Source: Botryosphaeria dothidea (Eukaryota; Ascomycota; Dothideomycetes; Botryosphaeriales; Botryosphaeriaceae). Taken from it: 64,000 nt of DNA. The DNA lies in NCBI GenBank assembly GCA_011503125.2, contig WWBZ02000010.1:434001-498000 (forward strand). The letters are read 5' to 3'. This document shows, one piece after another, positions 1-11,531 of the stretch. The notes under the pieces are model-generated. The model was not told the DNA's origin, searched no databases, and worked only from the letters and a program-made list of their open reading frames with translations. The position numbers were made by a program, and so were the translations under genes. Each line of letters starts with the position of its first letter. The first letter of the stretch is position 1.

Positions 1-55
1 GGTAGAGTTGTGCCTTTAGTACGTGCACCGGCGGCTATAGGCGTCGGAGCGCTAC

Positions 56-334
56 GTGCGTAGGGTCGACGCCGGCTGTAACGCCCGGCACGATGCGCGC
101 GACCGCGGGCTAGATGACCGGCTTGATAACTTCGACGCCGAGCTCGACCAGCGCATCGCCGACGTGTGTAAAGAGGGATTCGACGCTTTATTCGACCCGC
201 GCTTCGACTCGAAGCTGGAAGAGCGGTCGGACTGCATGCGCAGTGACCTAGAGGACTTCGTCAGGGACGAGGTGGAGAGGGTGGATGTGGGCATCAGGGA
301 GTCAATTAAGGAGTGTATCAATGCAGCGCTTTAG
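56..334 (+). CDS. Hypothetical acidic, helical C-terminal ORF (partial)
   Basis: The reading frame is charged and heptad-like, rich in D, E and R (for example DNFDAELDQRIADV and DLEDFVRDEVERVD), and predicts one long coiled coil of about 90 residues. No ATG starts it and an in-frame stop lies just upstream, so if real it is the last exon of a gene reaching in from the left. The style is loosely like the acidic helical protein at 19.7-20.7 kb, but I could not align the two. No function can be assigned. Confidence 0.3.
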   Translation: MRRVDAGCNARHDARDRGLDDRLDNFDAELDQRIADVCKEGFDALFDPRFDSKLEERSDCMRSDLEDFVRDEVERVDVGIRESIKECINAAL

Positions 335-1689
335 CATCGTCATCGCCATTTTCCCTCCTTATCTTCCTACCGTCCTTGTCTGGGTTCGTGATGCGCAGCT
401 CGCTCTGGGTGGGGGGAATTACCATTGCTTGGTTCACGTCCCTAAGCCGCCGCCGCCGTCGCCGCATACACCCTATGCCTACACGCGTAAACTCCCGATT
501 CGCTTTACGCTCCAGCGTGATATATCTTACTAAGCCATCTCCCTCAGCGCATCGCCATCACCAGCTTTCCGCCAAGCGCAAGGCGACATCACCGGTCACC
601 TTGCAACGCTATCTAAGCACCGCTCTTTTAGACCCTCTCGCTGCCAAGAATGCGACTTGGTCATGATCCCTCCGCCCTCCCTCTTCCACGTCCAAGCCAT
701 ATTATTAAGCATCCCAGCCGGCTCCCGCATTACCAATGGCGCTCTCACAGGCCCGGCTTTTCGAGCGTTACCGTGTGTACATAAACGTCCAACAGCTCGA
801 GGTCGCCCAGGCGTGGCCGTTTGCGAGGACGGTCATCGAATTCGTAGTCAGAGGGTTCGCTGGGTCAACTGCCAAGCCAGACGGTAACAGCAGATATGGC
901 GAGATGCTCCGGCGTTAGTAGTGGTGCTGTTGTATGTTGTAGGCCATGTTAGGGTCGAGCTGCGCGATGTGCAATAGCGCCGCCGAGGTTACGTTGAACT
1001 CCGCCGTATATGTAATGGGGGTCTCTAGTTGATGCGGTGTCGATCGCTACGCTATAAAGCCTAAGAATCTCCGTTCTACTTATTTAGTCCCTGCTTGTGC
1101 TAGCTAATTCTTTGAATTCTGCTGATTCAATGACGAGGCGCATTTTTTTAGATAAAGGGAGGAGGAGGGAGGGAGGGAGGATGGAGCGCTTCCCCCGGCC
1201 GAATGGACCCTTAGCCTTGTGGGCTCTACCTGGGCGTTTTGCACTCGAGTCCGCCCGAGCTATTATACATACTCTAAAATAAAGATGACAAATTGTAAAG
1301 AATTGAGCAGTCCAAAATATAGTATTATTCCCGTCCATGCTCCCAAAGGATTTCGCTTGCATCTGCGTGGTGACGCGGCCCTTCTTACGGCTGAGAACAA
1401 GAAAGCACAGCTACCCGCGTATCTTTTTCCAAGATGATTCGACACCAGATTTTGTGCCTCTTTTTCCTCCCATAGTAGTATTTTTACATTGCATTGGGCT
1501 GCAGCAAAGAGACAAAGCTATGTGTTCTACCAACGCTAGATGTTCCGCTCATGCTATTGGGTCGCTTTGCTCAATGGTTGCGATTCCCGCAGACTGTAAG
1601 CGAATATAAAAGGGCAGTACAACTAGCTCACCAACTACATCCAACAACAACCAACCTTTCATTTTATCACTTTAGAAGACCCGCATCCA
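335..1689. other. Non-coding stretch, no gene recognised
   Basis: Only short overlapping frames without domain signatures are present. A purine tract of GGAG repeats lies near 1160-1182. Nothing else is supported. Confidence 0.5.
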
Positions 1690-2160
1690 TGGCATATTCT
1701 ACGGGCACTTCAGAGACACCTTGCACCTACGGATCAAGGCAGACTAATTCAGCTTAAATACTAATATCGTCAACTTTGCAAGCACCCACGGAATCAGAAT
1801 ATCGAATTCTGGCTTCAGCAATGGGAGGAGCTTTACGCTGAGGTAAAGAAACACAATCTTGCCGAGGTATCAGACAATAGACCAATTCGAGACTTTCTCC
1901 TTGCACTCAAGCCAATCGAACCTCAATTTATCAGCACTCACCAAGTTAAGAATCTCGACGAGTCAACGCGTGTACGGACCTCTACGACATGGCCGAGAAA
2001 TTCCGCAAATACTATCGAGAGAACCAGTCAGATAAGCTTCAGAAGACTGAAGGGACCCATTCAGCATTCCCTGCCATCTTTCGAGGAGAATAAGCAATAA
2101 CCGCACCCCTTTGCCCCTGCGGTATGCGTCATTAGGCCTCAGCCTGCTGCTGTATTAATC
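1690..2160 (+). pseudogene. Ty1/copia-type gag relic
   Basis: Conceptual reading gives a copia gag-like pattern: HLAPTDQGRLIQLKY, then EFWLQQWEELYAEV, then RPIRDFLLALKPIEPQF, then DLYDMAEKFRKYYREN, and finally a zinc-knuckle-like PLCPCGMRH before SAC. Stops interrupt it near 1757 (TAA where CAA is plausible), 2091 and 2133, and the frame shifts near 1975. The remains are therefore dead. The pattern (tryptophan-rich helix, FLLAL, CxC knuckle) is that of gag from copia-type LTR elements; pol was not found downstream, where the BTB gene begins on the other strand. Confidence 0.65.
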
Positions 2161-2239
2161 TTCAAGCTAAAAACCGACCAAACAACCTCAAGCCAACCCT
2201 GAAATCCAAACTTTGACAATTTTATATATCGTGAAAGCT

Positions 2240-3439
2240 CTACGGAGAGTTGGAAGGAGTTTTAGGCCACGGAAAAGGTCCTGCGAACTGTACACAGGTG
2301 AAGTAGCCAGCGTTCCTATCCCCGACGAAGAGGGGCTTTATGACTTGCTTAACGTTTTGGAGCATGGTCCGCAACTCGCCCTCGATGCTTCGCCGGTTAA
2401 CACACTCGTCAAGTCCTCTATGGACTCTATAAAGGTGGGCGTAGTAATCATCGTCATCACCATAACGGTCTACGTCTTGCGCGACAATAAAATCCTGGCC
2501 AGCAACGAGGGCTTCATCGACGTCATCCACCCTAGCGAGAAGGCCGGCTTGCAGCAGCGGCTTAATGTTCTCCATGGTGTGCAGCGCGAATAGGACGCCG
2601 TACACCTCGGGCCGTAGCGGACTGACCAGCGTGCACGCGACGTGCTGGTCCACGTAGTTGCGCATCAGCACCGCCGCCAGAGCTCGCGGGATGCTGTCCG
2701 TCGTGCAGCAGCGCATGGCGGCCTGCCAGCACCCCTGGACCTTCGCTTCCAAGCCGGCGGTGTGCTTGTCCACCAGGTCCGCCACCGTGCTTGGCAGGAG
2801 CTCGTCGCTACAGCCCCGCCCAACGGCGTGTAGCAGGGCCTCAGAAAAGATGGACTCATCGCGTAGGTTGCAGGCTGCATTGAGGAGGGCGCAGGGGCCG
2901 TCTCGGAAGAGTGTGGTGCCGAGGCTGGCTTTCAAGATGGCCGTGACCAGCGTATCCTTGACTGCATCGACGCAGCCGTAGCACGTGGCGAGGGCAGCAA
3001 CGTCGCGAAAATCAGCAGGCTTGGTGCACGAGAGCGGCTGACGGTACAGGAGTCGGAAGATGGCCTCGTTGGCGGAGCGGGCGCGTTTAATGCGGGCATC
3101 GTCGCCGCCGTTGTTGCTGTCGGCGTCGGCGTCAGCGTCGGCGGGCGAAACGACGGCGAAGGCCAAAGTATGGTCGGCATCGGGGCCCAGCAACAAGCTG
3201 GCGGGCTTGAGCACAAAACGGTCGGGAAACTTGGTGCTAGTGCTGTCGAAGTTGGCAAAGTAGTCGCACGACTTGCGGAGCGTCTGGCTATGCAGCGTCA
3301 GTGCCAGGTCGCCGACGGAGATCGCGACGTCGCCATCGCTGAGAGCTGGGAAGCTGCCCAACGGTTTTGCGGGCTTGGGCTTTTTGGCTGGAGGAGCATC
3401 GCGAGAGCCGGGGGTTGCGCTGCGTTTCTTCGGCGGCAT
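2240..3439 (-). CDS. BTB/POZ-domain protein
   Basis: A single-exon ORF of 399 aa. It starts MPPKKRSATPGSR with a lysine-rich PAKKPKPAK stretch that may be a nuclear signal. A BTB-like core follows at about residues 38-75 (DVAISVGDLALTLHSQTL then SCDYFANF), matching the fungal BTB start where a short strand precedes H-x-x-x-L. An acidic insert (DADADADSNNGGDD) sits near residue 105. The C-terminal half is helical with no recognised domain. BTB proteins usually dimerise or recruit Cullin-3 ligases; which applies here is unknown. The last residues lie close to the copia relic, so the natural C-terminus may have been altered. The frame is open throughout. Confidence 0.75.
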   Translation of the reverse strand: MPPKKRSATPGSRDAPPAKKPKPAKPLGSFPALSDGDVAISVGDLALTLHSQTLRKSCDYFANFDSTSTKFPDRFVLKPASLLLGPDADHTLAFAVVSPADADADADSNNGGDDARIKRARSANEAIFRLLYRQPLSCTKPADFRDVAALATCYGCVDAVKDTLVTAILKASLGTTLFRDGPCALLNAACNLRDESIFSEALLHAVGRGCSDELLPSTVADLVDKHTAGLEAKVQGCWQAAMRCCTTDSIPRALAAVLMRNYVDQHVACTLVSPLRPEVYGVLFALHTMENIKPLLQAGLLARVDDVDEALVAGQDFIVAQDVDRYGDDDDYYAHLYRVHRGLDECVNRRSIEGELRTMLQNVKQVIKPLFVGDRNAGYFTCVQFAGPFPWPKTPSNSP

Positions 3440-5168
3440 GGCTGGTGCTGTGGGTGAGAAGTAGATAATAGCGTCCAGGCGACAACGAGATAATTCCAGT
3501 ACTGGGGTGTGTCAATAGCCTCCTATTGGATACCTGCTCCCTGAGTCACGGCGCCTTGTTGCCTAGCCAGCGCATGTGTCGCGCGACGCGTCTCTGCTCC
3601 GCCCTCACGTCGTTGTCCCACGCAGACAAGAACAATCGCGAGAATGTGACGGCAACGAAACGAAAGCTCGACTATGTGCTGCTAGACGGCCAAAACTAGA
3701 CTGCTGCACATTCTGACTCCTTAACGCCGCCGCTGACCTAAGGCCTATGACGTCACAAGCTGGATCGAAAGCGTCGCCGCAGCAGACTCGAGTCCCTTCG
3801 TGCCCTCTGGCTCCACCGTCGACTACGCCAATACCGTCTCGTCGCTCGTCCAGTTCGTCCGGGCGCTGACCCAGCCCCGCACTGTACCGCGCCCAGAACC
3901 TGCACGCTTTGAATATCCTACGCAGTGGTGAGCGGGCAGGCGAGCCAGCATCGGGCCATTGCCGGAATGCGAGAGAGCGTGGCTTGGTGGAGCATCAAGA
4001 CGCATCATATTTCGAACAATGACGTCACCACGCGCTCGCGAGTCATGCACCGTCTGCGCGACGGCAACCACGACCGCGACGGAAGCACGCATGTGAGTTG
4101 ACGCGTTCAGAGCGCGTAAGGAGGCCGAGGCATCATCAACGCATGAGAAACAGTGCCCACAGAAAAAAACTCCCCACGCATCGAGCCTTCGTCTGCTTGC
4201 CTTTCTGCCGCATCTGCAGAAGGAGCGCAGCGTGCGACATCATTGCGGTTCGCTAATGACGTTTGTTGAGGAATAAATCTCGGTTCAGCTCAGAAGGTCG
4301 GCCGGGCCATCTTCTGGCCCTTTCATCACCTTCGGACTCTTCCATCACCTCACCATCAGGCAGAACTCCTCCCGCCCTTGCGCAATCTCTATCCATTCAG
4401 AAACAGTACGTGGCTTTTTCTTCGCCTGCCGGACCCTCTTTCCCGTTTCTCCTAATTCACTTCTATTACAGGAATCGGCGCTCAACTCTTCCCCTCTCTC
4501 TACGCCGGTCGACTCTGCTCGCTACGTAGGTCCGAAGTATACTCGCCCGTATCAGCTATAAAGCTCTTCACTATATATAAACACCTCTTTAGTACACTAC
4601 CGGTAAGTTCATGTAGTAAAGCCGAAGTAACTTTGACCACCAGACCGCTACCTTACCAGGTAATCTCATTGCCGATTCTTCCTTAGTAATAGCCGCTTTA
4701 ATGCAATCCTAGAGGCATGCATCTATATGCGTCGTCTTTACATAGTCGATCTGGGAAAGTCTTCTTCTAAGTGGCTCGCAATCTTCTAACCATATATTAC
4801 CGTTCGTAGAACTAGAACACTCGGATGAACACTCTCTACGTACTATCGCCGACGTATCGCGCATAGCCTGTACGACATCGCCAACATGTTCCCTCCTAAT
4901 TAGTTTGAGGCAGTGGAATTATCGGCCGGAAGACATGACCGCCTCGGCGTTTCTTTATCGTGCGTCCAAGCGCCCCTCTAGAAAGAATGTAATACTCAAG
5001 CTAGTTGTTGGCAGAAATTCATGCGTAATCTGCATGAGAGTTCACATATGACATGAGAAATAAAATGCGAGTTGAATTTTGCCTTACATATGTAGGAAGA
5101 CATTTAGCCAGATTACTCTCGCTGCTGTCGCTACAGTACGCCCTGACCATGCATGTAGGAGAGTAATC
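3440..5168. other. Intergenic region, no gene recognised
   Basis: About 1.7 kb without a convincing frame. The 3' half is AT-rich with TATATATAA-like stretches near 4570 and looks like decayed repeat DNA. No domain signature was seen on either strand. Confidence 0.45.
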
Positions 5169-5699
5169 TTACCCGAATATCTGCTGCAGGAAGACGATCA
5201 TTTTATGACGACTATAAAGAGGTGAAAACCCTGGGATCAGAAGTTGTTCAGGTGCAGCGTTGCTGGAATAGAATTGTGTCAGCTCAGCTCTTGGCATATA
5301 TGCTCCGCCGGACGCTAGGTCAAAGGCGACTGTCTGCGCGCTAACATGCATAAGCGCCTGCGAAGCACATCCGCTTAGTCCCTTATTGACAGGCACAGAA
5401 ATGCTAACCGCTGTCCTGTGCCACCAAGATCTTCCGCTGATAGCAATGACCATTCTCGAGTGCCTGCACCTAGCCTGCCTTGCACTAAATTTAACGGCGC
5501 GGCCAGCATTTGGACGTTCGAGGGAACAAGCGGTAGGAGAGGAGTTGCTCTCGGGCGCTATAGCAAACTGTGGGCGCCTAGGAGCCTGCCCGGGGCCCTG
5601 GCGCTTAGGCCTAAACATCTCGCATCCGCTGTTATCGTTCCCTGCAAGACGGCCTAACACTACGGAACAGCGCGACGAGGCGGTTGTTAAATTAGAAAC

Positions 5700-6394
5700 T
5701 TTAGACGAGCTGCTTTGCTCTAGACAGATCACTTCTAGGTGCTGGTAATTGGGTATGCTCATGATGACAACTATTTTTGGGCACGGGATATGAAAAGTGG
5801 AAAAGGCGTCCTGCACGCATTTCGTCTTTTTGCAGACCGGCCGCTTTCGTTTCCGGTTCGGACTAATGGGCCCCAAAGGCAGCCGGGCGCACGCTTCGGC
5901 CCGCTCCAGGTCGGTCCACATCAAACAGCCAGTGCGATCGTCCCGCAGTATATTGCACAAAGCGGGATCCTTGTGCAGCAGTCCTAATCGGTGCAGTCCC
6001 TCTAGCATTTCTCTCGCCTCCTGGTGGAAAGCACATTTGTTGTCTTGATTAATGGTCCGGCATAAGGGACTCCCCGCCCAGCTGAGTAACAGCATATGCG
6101 TGTACACACCGCCGTCATAGAAGTATGGGACTTTCAAATCTGCCAGACCAAGGCACAAAGGGTTTCCAGCGGGTGAGGCGATACGACCGTGTTTCGCGCG
6201 TCATCTTGCGATGCGTTTCTGGGATCTTCTTTAGAATGTCCATGTACTCCACCGCCCATGTACCACTCTTGAAATCGTTGTTGGAGTTGCTTGAGTTCTT
6301 CCATAGCTATGAGATGGTGTAGTGGGGTTGTCCGATCTCCGCATGTTGGGTTGTTTACTCGAATGCGGGTGCACAGACCAGCTATCTCCAACAC
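5700..6394 (-). pseudogene. Fungal kinase-like gene relic
   Basis: The first third of a minus-strand ORF resembles the C-lobe of fungal kinase-like proteins. It reads KVPYFYDGG, then LLLSWAGSPL, then LHRLGLLHKDPALCNIL (an H-x-D-x5-N catalytic-loop pattern), then CLMWTDLERAE in place of the usual IDFERA, and finally a tail SPNRKRKR. The upstream 260 bases continue in another frame, so a frameshift near 6140-6160 breaks the N-lobe. After about 5730 the ORF runs into unrelated sequence. The metal-binding D of the DFG-like segment is retained as WTDLE. Best read as a broken gene. Confidence 0.5.
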
Positions 6395-7421
6395 TTGTTC
6401 GTCGGTTGCTTAGCCAACACGAGGTAGCGTTACCACCCGGGTGCTTCCGTGGCCCCAGGTCAATGCCGAAACCCGTCGACGCACCCGCCTTTCGTCTCCA
6501 CTACAAATAGCGACTAGTTCTGCCGGCATGCACCGCACCCAGCTCTCTTTAAAGCTCTCGAAGAGCCAACTCGCTGCCGTTAGTGATCACCCTAATCGTG
6601 TACTCCGTCTGCCATTCCGTAACACCCACTGGACACCCACTGTCTCTAAATCGAACAGCCTCGTATGCATAACCGAAACGAGGACAGAAGTCTATCTGTT
6701 ACTCGGGTTAGAGGCGAAGAGAACCTTAAAATCGTCCAACCCGGGTAAGGTCTTTGATACCTTTTTGGACGGGTCGCTATAGCGGCAGTCGTTTCCGAAG
6801 CATGTAAGGAGTATGTAACATCAATATACACTGAAGGCGCCGGCTGGACTGACTGGCGATCGGACTGTAAACTGGGCGAGATGCTAGGCTTCATCCGCCA
6901 CTACATCAATCAATTCCTGCTATTCACCAGCGGCTGGGGTTTCCAAACCTCATGACGTCGAGAGTCTATCGCTACACCGAAAGTCAATCTCTTAGACAGT
7001 TGGATAAGGAAAGGGATGGCTTCTTTATATATAGCGTGCTAGACCTCGAAGTAAATAACTTTCTTCTCCATTCTATGTAGTCACTTGTTTAAATACATCT
7101 GGATGCGTCACTGATGAGAGGCAATTACAAGTAGATCGGATTTAGAGCGGTGCGTACTAAAATTAATCTAAATGTCCAACTTTGTATCCTCCAGTGAGCT
7201 CTCCTGATAGCAGCGGATAGCATCATAAAAGTCCGGAAATAGCGCACGCATGTCATAGACTTGAGAAGCTTTCCAGCTTATAAGTCTGCCTAAGGCCTCA
7301 CGGTGTCGGCAATACAATACCCCGGCGCGGTTCCCCTACCCCGCCATCTGCAAACCCTGCGGACTAACAAGTCGACGCTCTTCAACACACACAGCTTTAA
7401 GATGACGCACCGCCCCGAGCT
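6395..7421. other. Intergenic region, no gene recognised
   Basis: Short frames only, with no domain signature. The stretch from 6960 to 7320 is stop-rich on both strands. Confidence 0.45.
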
Positions 7422-7891
7422 ATGACTGAGCCGCTTCTGCAACATCCGCAAGTTCACAAAGCTACAGTCTCGCCCGAGGCATGCGCGGTCTTAACACGAA
7501 TTGCACACGCGCTGAAGTCCAAATGGGTCTCCATCAACTCAGAGCTGGACTCGATTCTCGAACAAGATATACCTACGTTTCGGGCGCTGATTTTCGAATT
7601 AAGCGAATTTTCCCAGGTATCATACTATTGTGGAATATGACCTACGAATGCTAACCATCACGGCAGGTTCCTGAGCAGAGAAGATGGACCTTCCTCCGTT
7701 TCAAAACCAGCCAGAGATATCGCTCTCCCACGCCTATATTATTCTTTCCACTTACGATTCGGGAAGACACTGCTCCAACTATTTCGAACCAACCTCTCAC
7801 TTTTGGAGAAATGATCTACATACCTAATGGGGTTGTAGAAATCACTCCTGAGGTTGAGGCTCTGATAGTGATCAATAAAGAGGGCGCGTAA
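7422..7891 (+). CDS. Small spliced hypothetical protein
   Basis: Two exons are inferred, 7422-7616 and 7667-7891. The 50-nt intron begins GTATCA, has a textbook GCTAAC branch point and ends GGCAG, and both exons stay open in phase 0. The product is 139 aa. It has a helical N-terminal half (CAVLTRIAHALKSKWVSI) and a C-terminal half predicted to be strands (PTPILFFPLTI, then GEMIYIPNGVVEITPEVEAL). No family is recognised. It converges with the pseudogene whose stop lies at 7983, leaving only about 90 bases between the two 3' ends. The intron quality makes it more credible than its size suggests. Confidence 0.55.
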
Positions 7892-7982
7892 AGGAGATAC
7901 CCAAGGCAGATCAACATCGTACTCTTGGTCATTAGTCTATGGAATATGTGCGCATATTTGGAATTCTGGAATATGGCTGGTT

Positions 7983-9523
7983 CTAAGCCCGAATGCTCAT
8001 ATACTCGCTATCTTCGTGGACCCTCTTTTGGCTGAGTATAGATTGGTGCAACGGTACTCTGGCCAAAACACTCGATTTTCCCTGTTGCCTTGAAGTGCAA
8101 GTTGCTGTAAATCTTTAGCTTGGTAATTCAAAACACAATTCACCTTGTGCTCACCTGAGTAAAACGTTTGGCAATCCTTGAACCACTGGTACCTCATCAT
8201 TAATATCTCCCAAAGCTCCTTCTCATCTGTTTTTATCTTCTGGATCACGTTCAAGATGCAGTCCGGCGTCATCTGTTTGAACGACCAGAATGCGATGCTG
8301 TAAAGAACCCATACGGTAGGGCAGTCCATCTCTTTCTCAACCACTCGCATCTTGAGACCGTACCTGATGGCTTTACTGACGACGTTCGAATTCGTGAACG
8401 ATCTGCTTCTGCAAAAAGCTTTCGCGCTCAAATGTTGCGGTGTGCGCGCTTTTTTCTCGGCAAGCGCCTTCCAAGTGACATACTTCTCCAACGCTACTCC
8501 ACCCCATAGAACGTACTCGTCGGTTATGCTGCGGTAAGCTAGGCTTCTTCGGAACTTGGCCAGAAAATTGGGGTTGCTGTCACCTTCAACTGAGACGATA
8601 TCGATGATCCGGACGTCTTGCTCTCCCCAAGCGGGTGTACCGACAGCCTCAAGGATTTGCTTGCTAAGATGTTGTCTAATGGTGTGCCCGTTTCGTCTTA
8701 TTGTCGATGCTATTGAGGATTGTTTCCGTAGTGAGTCATCTCCGTGATTCTGATCAGCATCAGTCGTACTCGGATTGCCTTCAGATGCAGACGTAAGACT
8801 CAAGGTCGGACTATCATCGTTCGAATTTGACGTTGAGCTGTCATCGTGCACAGTTGTTGCATCGCCACTTGAAAGCGACGACGTCGTTTGGGGGGTGGAG
8901 CGTGCCTCATCACTATCGACCGTAGAATGGGTATCGATGCTAGTGGTAGAGCGTTCATGGTTGCTTGCAGACAGAACGCCTGCAACCGAAGGATCATCGC
9001 CCCATGGAACCCGATCGAGCTCAGTGAAGCAAGGAGCATTGCTGTCCGAGAACAACGGCGTCGATAGTACTGGATCATCACCCCAAGGAATTCTACTGAG
9101 CTGCGTGAGGTAGGGATTATTCTCGTCGGTGAAGAGAGAATATGGAAGAACTGGGTCATCACCCCAAGGGATTTGACGGAGCTCAGTGAAGTCGGGCTCG
9201 TTACCGCCGGTGGTGTGCAGTGCTGAAAGAGTCTCGAGCCCAGCGTTTGAATGGTTGACGTCGGTAGTATGGTCATGATGTTCAGCCGCCCTAAGCTCTT
9301 CACTATCAAAAGCTAAGTTGCTATCGGATTGTCGATAGGATATAGAAGTCGAAATTGCAGGCAGCTCGAGAGAAAGAACGGCTGGTAGCGTGCTGCCATC
9401 GAAAAGTTTTTGCTAGAGACTGCGAAGAAGTTCCAGAATCTCTTGATGATGAGGCCTAAGCTCTTCTCGTCGAGCTGACGAGAGAGTACGTAGTGCTTGT
9501 TTGACTGTCGTGGGTTCAGCCAT
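7983..9523 (-). pseudogene. Paralogue of the 39.8-41.3 kb gene, with one nonsense codon and WGDD repeats
   Basis: Two exons are inferred, 9523-8155 and 8104-7983, with a GTGAGC donor at 8154. The frame starts MAEPTTVKQALRTL and is open for 496 codons except for one TAG at 9415-9413 (codon 37), as a CAG-to-TAG change would give. Residues about 100-180 hold three tandem repeats of about 27 aa ending in IPWGDDP or VPWGDDP. The middle is serine/threonine-rich. The C-terminal domain (VRIIDIVSVEG, FRRSLAYRSI, RYQWFKDCQTFYS) aligns with the gene at 39755-41305, and the intron lies at the equivalent codon in the same phase. Function unknown. A read-through or unseen splice over codon 37 cannot be excluded. 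Confidence 0.6.
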
Positions 9524-10121
9524 TGAACGGAGGTGGTTTGTTGAGCGGAGGAGAGGTTACCTAGCCCACTCGAACACGACTGGTTCCATGATAAACACGT
9601 GCCAGATCATTAGTGGTGCGCAGGGATCTCGACGAATCAGGTTCGAGATTCTTGTCCCGCGGGATGCTGCCCTGGACCATGATTGGTATCCTCACTCCTG
9701 ACCGTTACGGCGCCACTAAGCGATACGAGCAGGGGATCACTCTAAGTTTGGCGTGGAGGATTCCCCGCTCGATCGCGAAGCATGGACCTAAATTCCAGAT
9801 ACAACAACCGTTTAATCGTTTTGCGAGATATTTAGTGTCTGGGTGCAATCCTACTGAGCCGTCACTCCAAGCGTGACACCTATGCATACCCCATTCTATC
9901 GCTGTACTTCTGGATACGTAGCGTGCCATCTCTGACGGCTGGGGTCCCAAAAGCTCGGTACTCAAAAATTACACACCTCGCAGATCTGCCCAAGATTGGT
10001 CTAGTGCTTGTTAGTGAACATTCATCGTATTGAAATTCATGAGGGTCAAATTCTACAGTTCATCCGCTTTATTATACAGGTCACTGCGCGAGGCTGAGAC
10101 CACACTCCACTCGTCTTCACC
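9524..10121. other. Intergenic region, no gene recognised
   Basis: Short frames without signatures. It probably holds the divergent promoters of the flanking genes. Confidence 0.4.
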
Positions 10122-11058
10122 ATGCCTGTACCTAATAGCTTCAGGATAGCATTCTCCTTCACCGCTCTTCTCTTCACCGGCTGCACGGTTGCGTACGCTG
10201 TCATTCGCAAACAGGGAAGAGCGTCCCGTGCTGGACACGCAATTATCACTCTGATTACCGCCGATCTCGCCGCTGTAAGCATATCCAGCGTGCAGTCGCA
10301 CGAACTTGTCTTCGACAGAGCCACCAACAGCTTGTTATGTGCAGCTATCACCGCAAGCCCCCTTATTCAAGTAACACCTTGCTTCTTGCTGTATCGCATG
10401 TTCGCTGACTCTTCGGAGTTTGAGACCTTGAATGAAGCCCTAGGGCCTCTGGGCCTCCTGCCGGCATACGGCTGGAGATGCATTATCTTTACTCGAGCAC
10501 TCGCTAGCTTCAAATTCGGCGTTATCATAACGCTCTTGTAAGTCAGATCTTCCTATCGGTGGTCAAATCTAACCCTCTACAGAATCAAACCACGCCTTAG
10601 CAACATTTTACTCTCCGTGTTTCTCTCTGGAGTGACGCTTGAGTATATCTTTCTCACTATGACTCGTTCAAGCTGTACAAGCATAGAGCGCAGCAAATTT
10701 TCCCTCCTTCAATGGCCTTAGCTTCCTTTGTATCATCAATTCTTGGGTTTCATTTTAAAAACATGGGCGTGTTAAGCTGGTCACTCTGGGTGAGTATTCT
10801 ACTAAGCAGAATAATTTCATGCTAATCTTTAGATAGGCCCTCCTTCTCTTGCCTTCATTATCTCAGAATTGTCTACTTCTAGCGCATGAGATAAAGAAAC
10901 GCCGCACTCATGCAAACAACATAACCGGACAATACCATGCCCCTAAAGAAATTCAACTTCATCCGAGCATGCCCCCTGCAGACAATAGCCATTCAACATC
11001 AACATCAGCGCAGCTTCTGGTTTATAAGGGCGAGCAGTGTTTCCACGAAGACGGTTAG
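10122..11058 (+). pseudogene. Multi-pass membrane protein with a single frame break
   Basis: Exon 1 (10122 to about 10537) encodes hydrophobic segments SFRIAFSFTALLFTGCTVAYAV, then HAIITLITADLAAV, then ASPLIQVTPCFLLYRMF. A GTAAGT intron ending CTACAG leads to LIKPRLSNILLSVFLSGVTLEYIFLTM. The frame then moves by one base between 10663 and 10718, continuing as PPSMALASFVSSILGF up to a GTGAGT intron (10793-10836). The last exon gives WALLLLPSLSQ and a cytoplasmic tail with KKRRTH. About five or six membrane spans are visible. No transporter or receptor motif is recognised. The break may be a mutation or a one-base sequence error. Confidence 0.5.
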
Positions 11059-11332
11059 AGTATGCTTCAAGATTCAGTAGGTATTTCTATTTCAGCTTTG
11101 GTCTAGTAACTTAATACGTTGTCTAAGCTGATAGTAGAGGTAGCGGAAAACCCAAGTGAGCGTTTCTCCAAAGTCAGCCTCGAGTACTCTTGTGGAGTTT
11201 CCATTGTGAGCCTCATTCACCGAATCGATGCTCATGTCCTTTCAGAGGTGAGCTCCTGCAGTAGCAAGGATCTCGGTCATTTAAACACGTGCGGCGATGA
11301 TACTTGGTACACTCTTAATAGTAGTCCTATAG

Positions 11333-11531
11333 ACAACGGAGAGCTAGAGCAAAGGGGGATATCAAGCTTGCTTTGCCGGATCTTCTCTCTCTATCAGACG
11401 TTGATACAAGTGCAAGGCCTATTGTGATTTACGAGACACGCTGGCGTAAGAACGCAGATGAGGATTGGGGATCCGAAGTACGTTGGAAAAGGACATTCAT
11501 AACGAAGAAAGAAGCCTATGAAGGATATTAG
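11333..11531 (+). CDS. Possible terminal exon of an unrecognised gene
   Basis: After a CCTATAG acceptor-like site the frame reads RQRRARAKGDIKLALPDLL, then RPIVIYETRWRKNADEDWG, then KKEAYEGY and a stop. Its composition is convincingly protein-like, unlike the overlapping frame. The upstream exon could not be placed, so it may belong to the membrane protein to the left or to an independent gene. No family is recognised. Confidence 0.3.

Noticed and set aside
2213..2593. 126-codon plus-strand frame
   Set aside because: It is antisense to the BTB gene and its apparent hydrophobic segment (VVIIVITITVYVL) is the shadow of the acidic Asp/Tyr stretch on the other strand.
11119..11427. 102-codon frame as a gene
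   Set aside because: No ATG start or signature; the overlapping frame ending at 11531 is more protein-like.
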